Source: Prorocentrum cordatum
Lineage: Eukaryota > Sar > Dinophyceae > Prorocentrales > Prorocentraceae
DNA length: 64,000 nucleotides
Direction of reading: 5' to 3'
Assembly: GCA_963575745.1 (NCBI GenBank)
Contig: CAUYUJ010007458.1
Coordinates: 62,001-126,000 of the forward strand
Each line of letters begins with the position of its first letter. Position 1 is the first letter of the stretch. This document shows, one piece after another, positions 62,324-64,000 of the stretch. Made by a program: the position numbers and the translations under genes. The notes under the pieces were generated by a model. That model was not told where the DNA came from. It ran no database searches and worked only from the letters and a program-made list of their open reading frames with translations.

Positions 62324-64000
62324 GGCTCCTGGTCACCCGGGGGAATTCCCGAAGCACCCTGGGCACCTGAACACTCGGGAAAATTCCAGACGCACTTCAC
62401 CCAACCTTATGAGTCCGCTAGGACCCCTACAGAGGCAAGCTCTGATTGGGGAATAAGCAGATTCCTAGGACGAACTGCACAAAAACACCAGAAACCCTCC
62501 TCAAAGAACTTTTGGGGGTTAGGGGGTTCCCCTTGCCGGGCTAGGAGAATCCCTAGATTCGGAGAGCCCCCCTTGAACAAAACCCCCGGAACCCTCTTTG
62601 AGGCAGGTTTAGGGAGGTGTTCTACCCAGGACGCCCCCCCCTGGGGACGTTCTTTCCGGACCCCCCACAAACCATTCTGAGGATGTATTGTTGGAGGTTG
62701 CCCGGCACCACCCCCTCAGGGAGGTTGTTGGAAAGGTTGGGCGGGTTGTCCCCACTTTAGACCCCCACCAAAAACCTTCAGGTATTTTCTTGGAGGGTTC
62801 GGAGAGTCCCTCCCCCAGCACGCAACAAAAACTCGACGCCTCTGGGAACCTCCAAACGCCTCGGGGTCGCTTGGGGAACGACTCCGTCTCGCACCTCCAA
62901 CACCAAGGATGCTTAACGAACCTGCTTGCGGAGAAAACTCACCTAGCAGCTGGCGATGCGCAGCAGAGGGGCGCGTCTAGAACCAAGATCGCTTCCTAAA
63001 ACAACTGGGGGAAGGGCCTCGTGTAGCAGTGGGTGGAGCACAACAAAAGGGCAAATCGTGTACCAAAGATGCCTTTGTGGCATCCGTTTGGGGAGAAACC
63101 TTTTTTCTGGCAAGTATTTGAGCAATTCTTCCCCTGGGTAAGGAGCTACGTTGTATACTAGTCCATGCCATGGTGAACTGGTCCACTCCCTGGCTGTAGG
63201 TTCTGAAAATGATGAGGCTTTGGAAGCTTCAAAACCTTGCCCGAAAGATCCTTGGCAGTTTGTTTGGAAGGCGTCCCTTTGACAATTTCTAAAGCGCCCA
63301 TTGCCAGACTCGAAGGCAGTTTCTAAAGCGTTCCACGGCAGCTTGAAAAAGGGGCTCCACGATAGTTTTCCAGGCGCCCCTTGGCAGCTTCTAAGACGCT
63401 CTTTCTCAGGTGCCCTCAGGAGTCCCTGGGCATCTCGAAGAATGTCTTGGTATCGGTGGAACTCCGACGGAATATGTAGGAACTCCCTGGGACCTTTAGG
63501 AATAGTTAGGACTTGTCAGGCAGCTGGAGGAATGCCAATCTAGAGTCATTAGGAGTTCTCAGGGACCCTTTCACATCCGCAGGAATTTTTATGACTCTTC
63601 AAGAACCTTTTTTGGATCTCCTCGGGAACACGTGGAACGCCTCGGACTCGCAAAAAAAACCTCCAGAATCTGCAAATACTCTTTGGAGTCCCACAGGAAC
63701 CTCCTGACTTCCCACGAACTACCAGGGACGCTCGGGGATGATGGGGATTCCTCGGGACTCTCCAGGAATCCTTACGAATCCTAGCAAAACCTCTGAATCC
63801 TCGGGGGTCCTCAGGATCCCCAAGGAATCCGCACGAACCTACAAGGATCCGAGGAAACAAAAGGAATACGCAGGGATTCTTGGTGATCCAGAAGGAAACG
63901 GATCCTCAAGAAATTGCAGGGATCCCAAGGAATCGGAGGGCAGAAATCCTCAGGACTCCTCATGGATCCCGAAGGGTCCTCGTGAATCTGTAGTGGTCCT
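62324..64000. other. degenerate repeats, no gene
   Basis: About 63240-63410 holds degenerate copies of CTTGGCAGCTTCTAAAGCGCC. About 63410-64000 is made of GGAATCCTCAGGA-like words. Open frames here are short and unconvincing. Confidence 0.6.

Noticed and set aside
1-64000. CRISPR array, rRNA, tRNA, bacterial operon or telomere repeat
   Set aside because: Repeats lack unique equal-length spacers; no rRNA or tRNA signature was recognised by eye; gene structure with introns is eukaryotic.

Overview
The window looks like nuclear DNA from a dinoflagellate. This is inferred from several traits together: very low gene density, high but uneven GC, long repeat-filled introns with both GT-AG and GC-AG borders, large triplet-repeat satellites, dispersed inverted repeats, and a giant Ty1/copia element. 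No spliced-leader relic, rRNA or tRNA was recognised, so another large repeat-rich protist genome is not excluded.

Layout. 1-5.7 kb (minus strand): three well-matched exons of a RAD54-like SNF2 ATPase (490-600, 3128-3190, 4306-4416) separated by a 2.5-kb GT-AG intron and a 1.1-kb GC-AG intron. 5,724-23,625 (minus strand): one complete copia-superfamily LTR retrotransposon of 17,902 bp. It has two 196-bp LTRs differing at 3 sites, a perfect 5-bp target duplication (CTCTG) and a G-rich polypurine tract. It encodes gag-protease-integrase-RT-RNase H. Downstream of pol lies a second coding stretch of about 2,550 codons, much larger than anything a normal copia element carries, which contains a Tpt1/KptA-type RNA 2'-phosphotransferase domain. 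The copy is decayed: four in-frame stops, five frame breaks and a changed RT active site (YVGD). 23.6-28.2 kb: GC-rich repeats around one four-helix membrane-protein gene (26,766-27,341, minus).

28.2-37.3 kb: six full units plus one partial unit of a 1.3-1.7 kb satellite, each full unit with a long GTC-triplet tract and two CG-alternating hairpin motifs. An orphan relative with ATC triplets sits at 58.6-59.2 kb. 37.4-58.2 kb: mostly minus-strand coding blocks of unrecognised, probably lineage-specific proteins, mixed with dispersed inverted repeats, C-rich tracts, a 3.1-kb tandem duplication (50,418-53,560 and 53,561-56,723) and a third partial copy of its flank at 38.5-39.5 kb. 58.2-64 kb: a near-perfect 86-bp palindrome, 14-bp and 8-bp tandem arrays, two candidate exons, and degenerate repeats.

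The only genes that clearly act together are those of the retrotransposon: Gag packages RNA, the protease cleaves the polyprotein, RT/RNase H copies the RNA and integrase inserts it. The role of the second polyprotein with its RNA-processing domain is unknown and is the most interesting point here. Many reading-frame breaks in the window fall in homopolymer runs, so part of the apparent decay could be sequencing or assembly error. The many long open frames across GTC, GGA and C-rich tracts are treated as artefacts of sequence composition.
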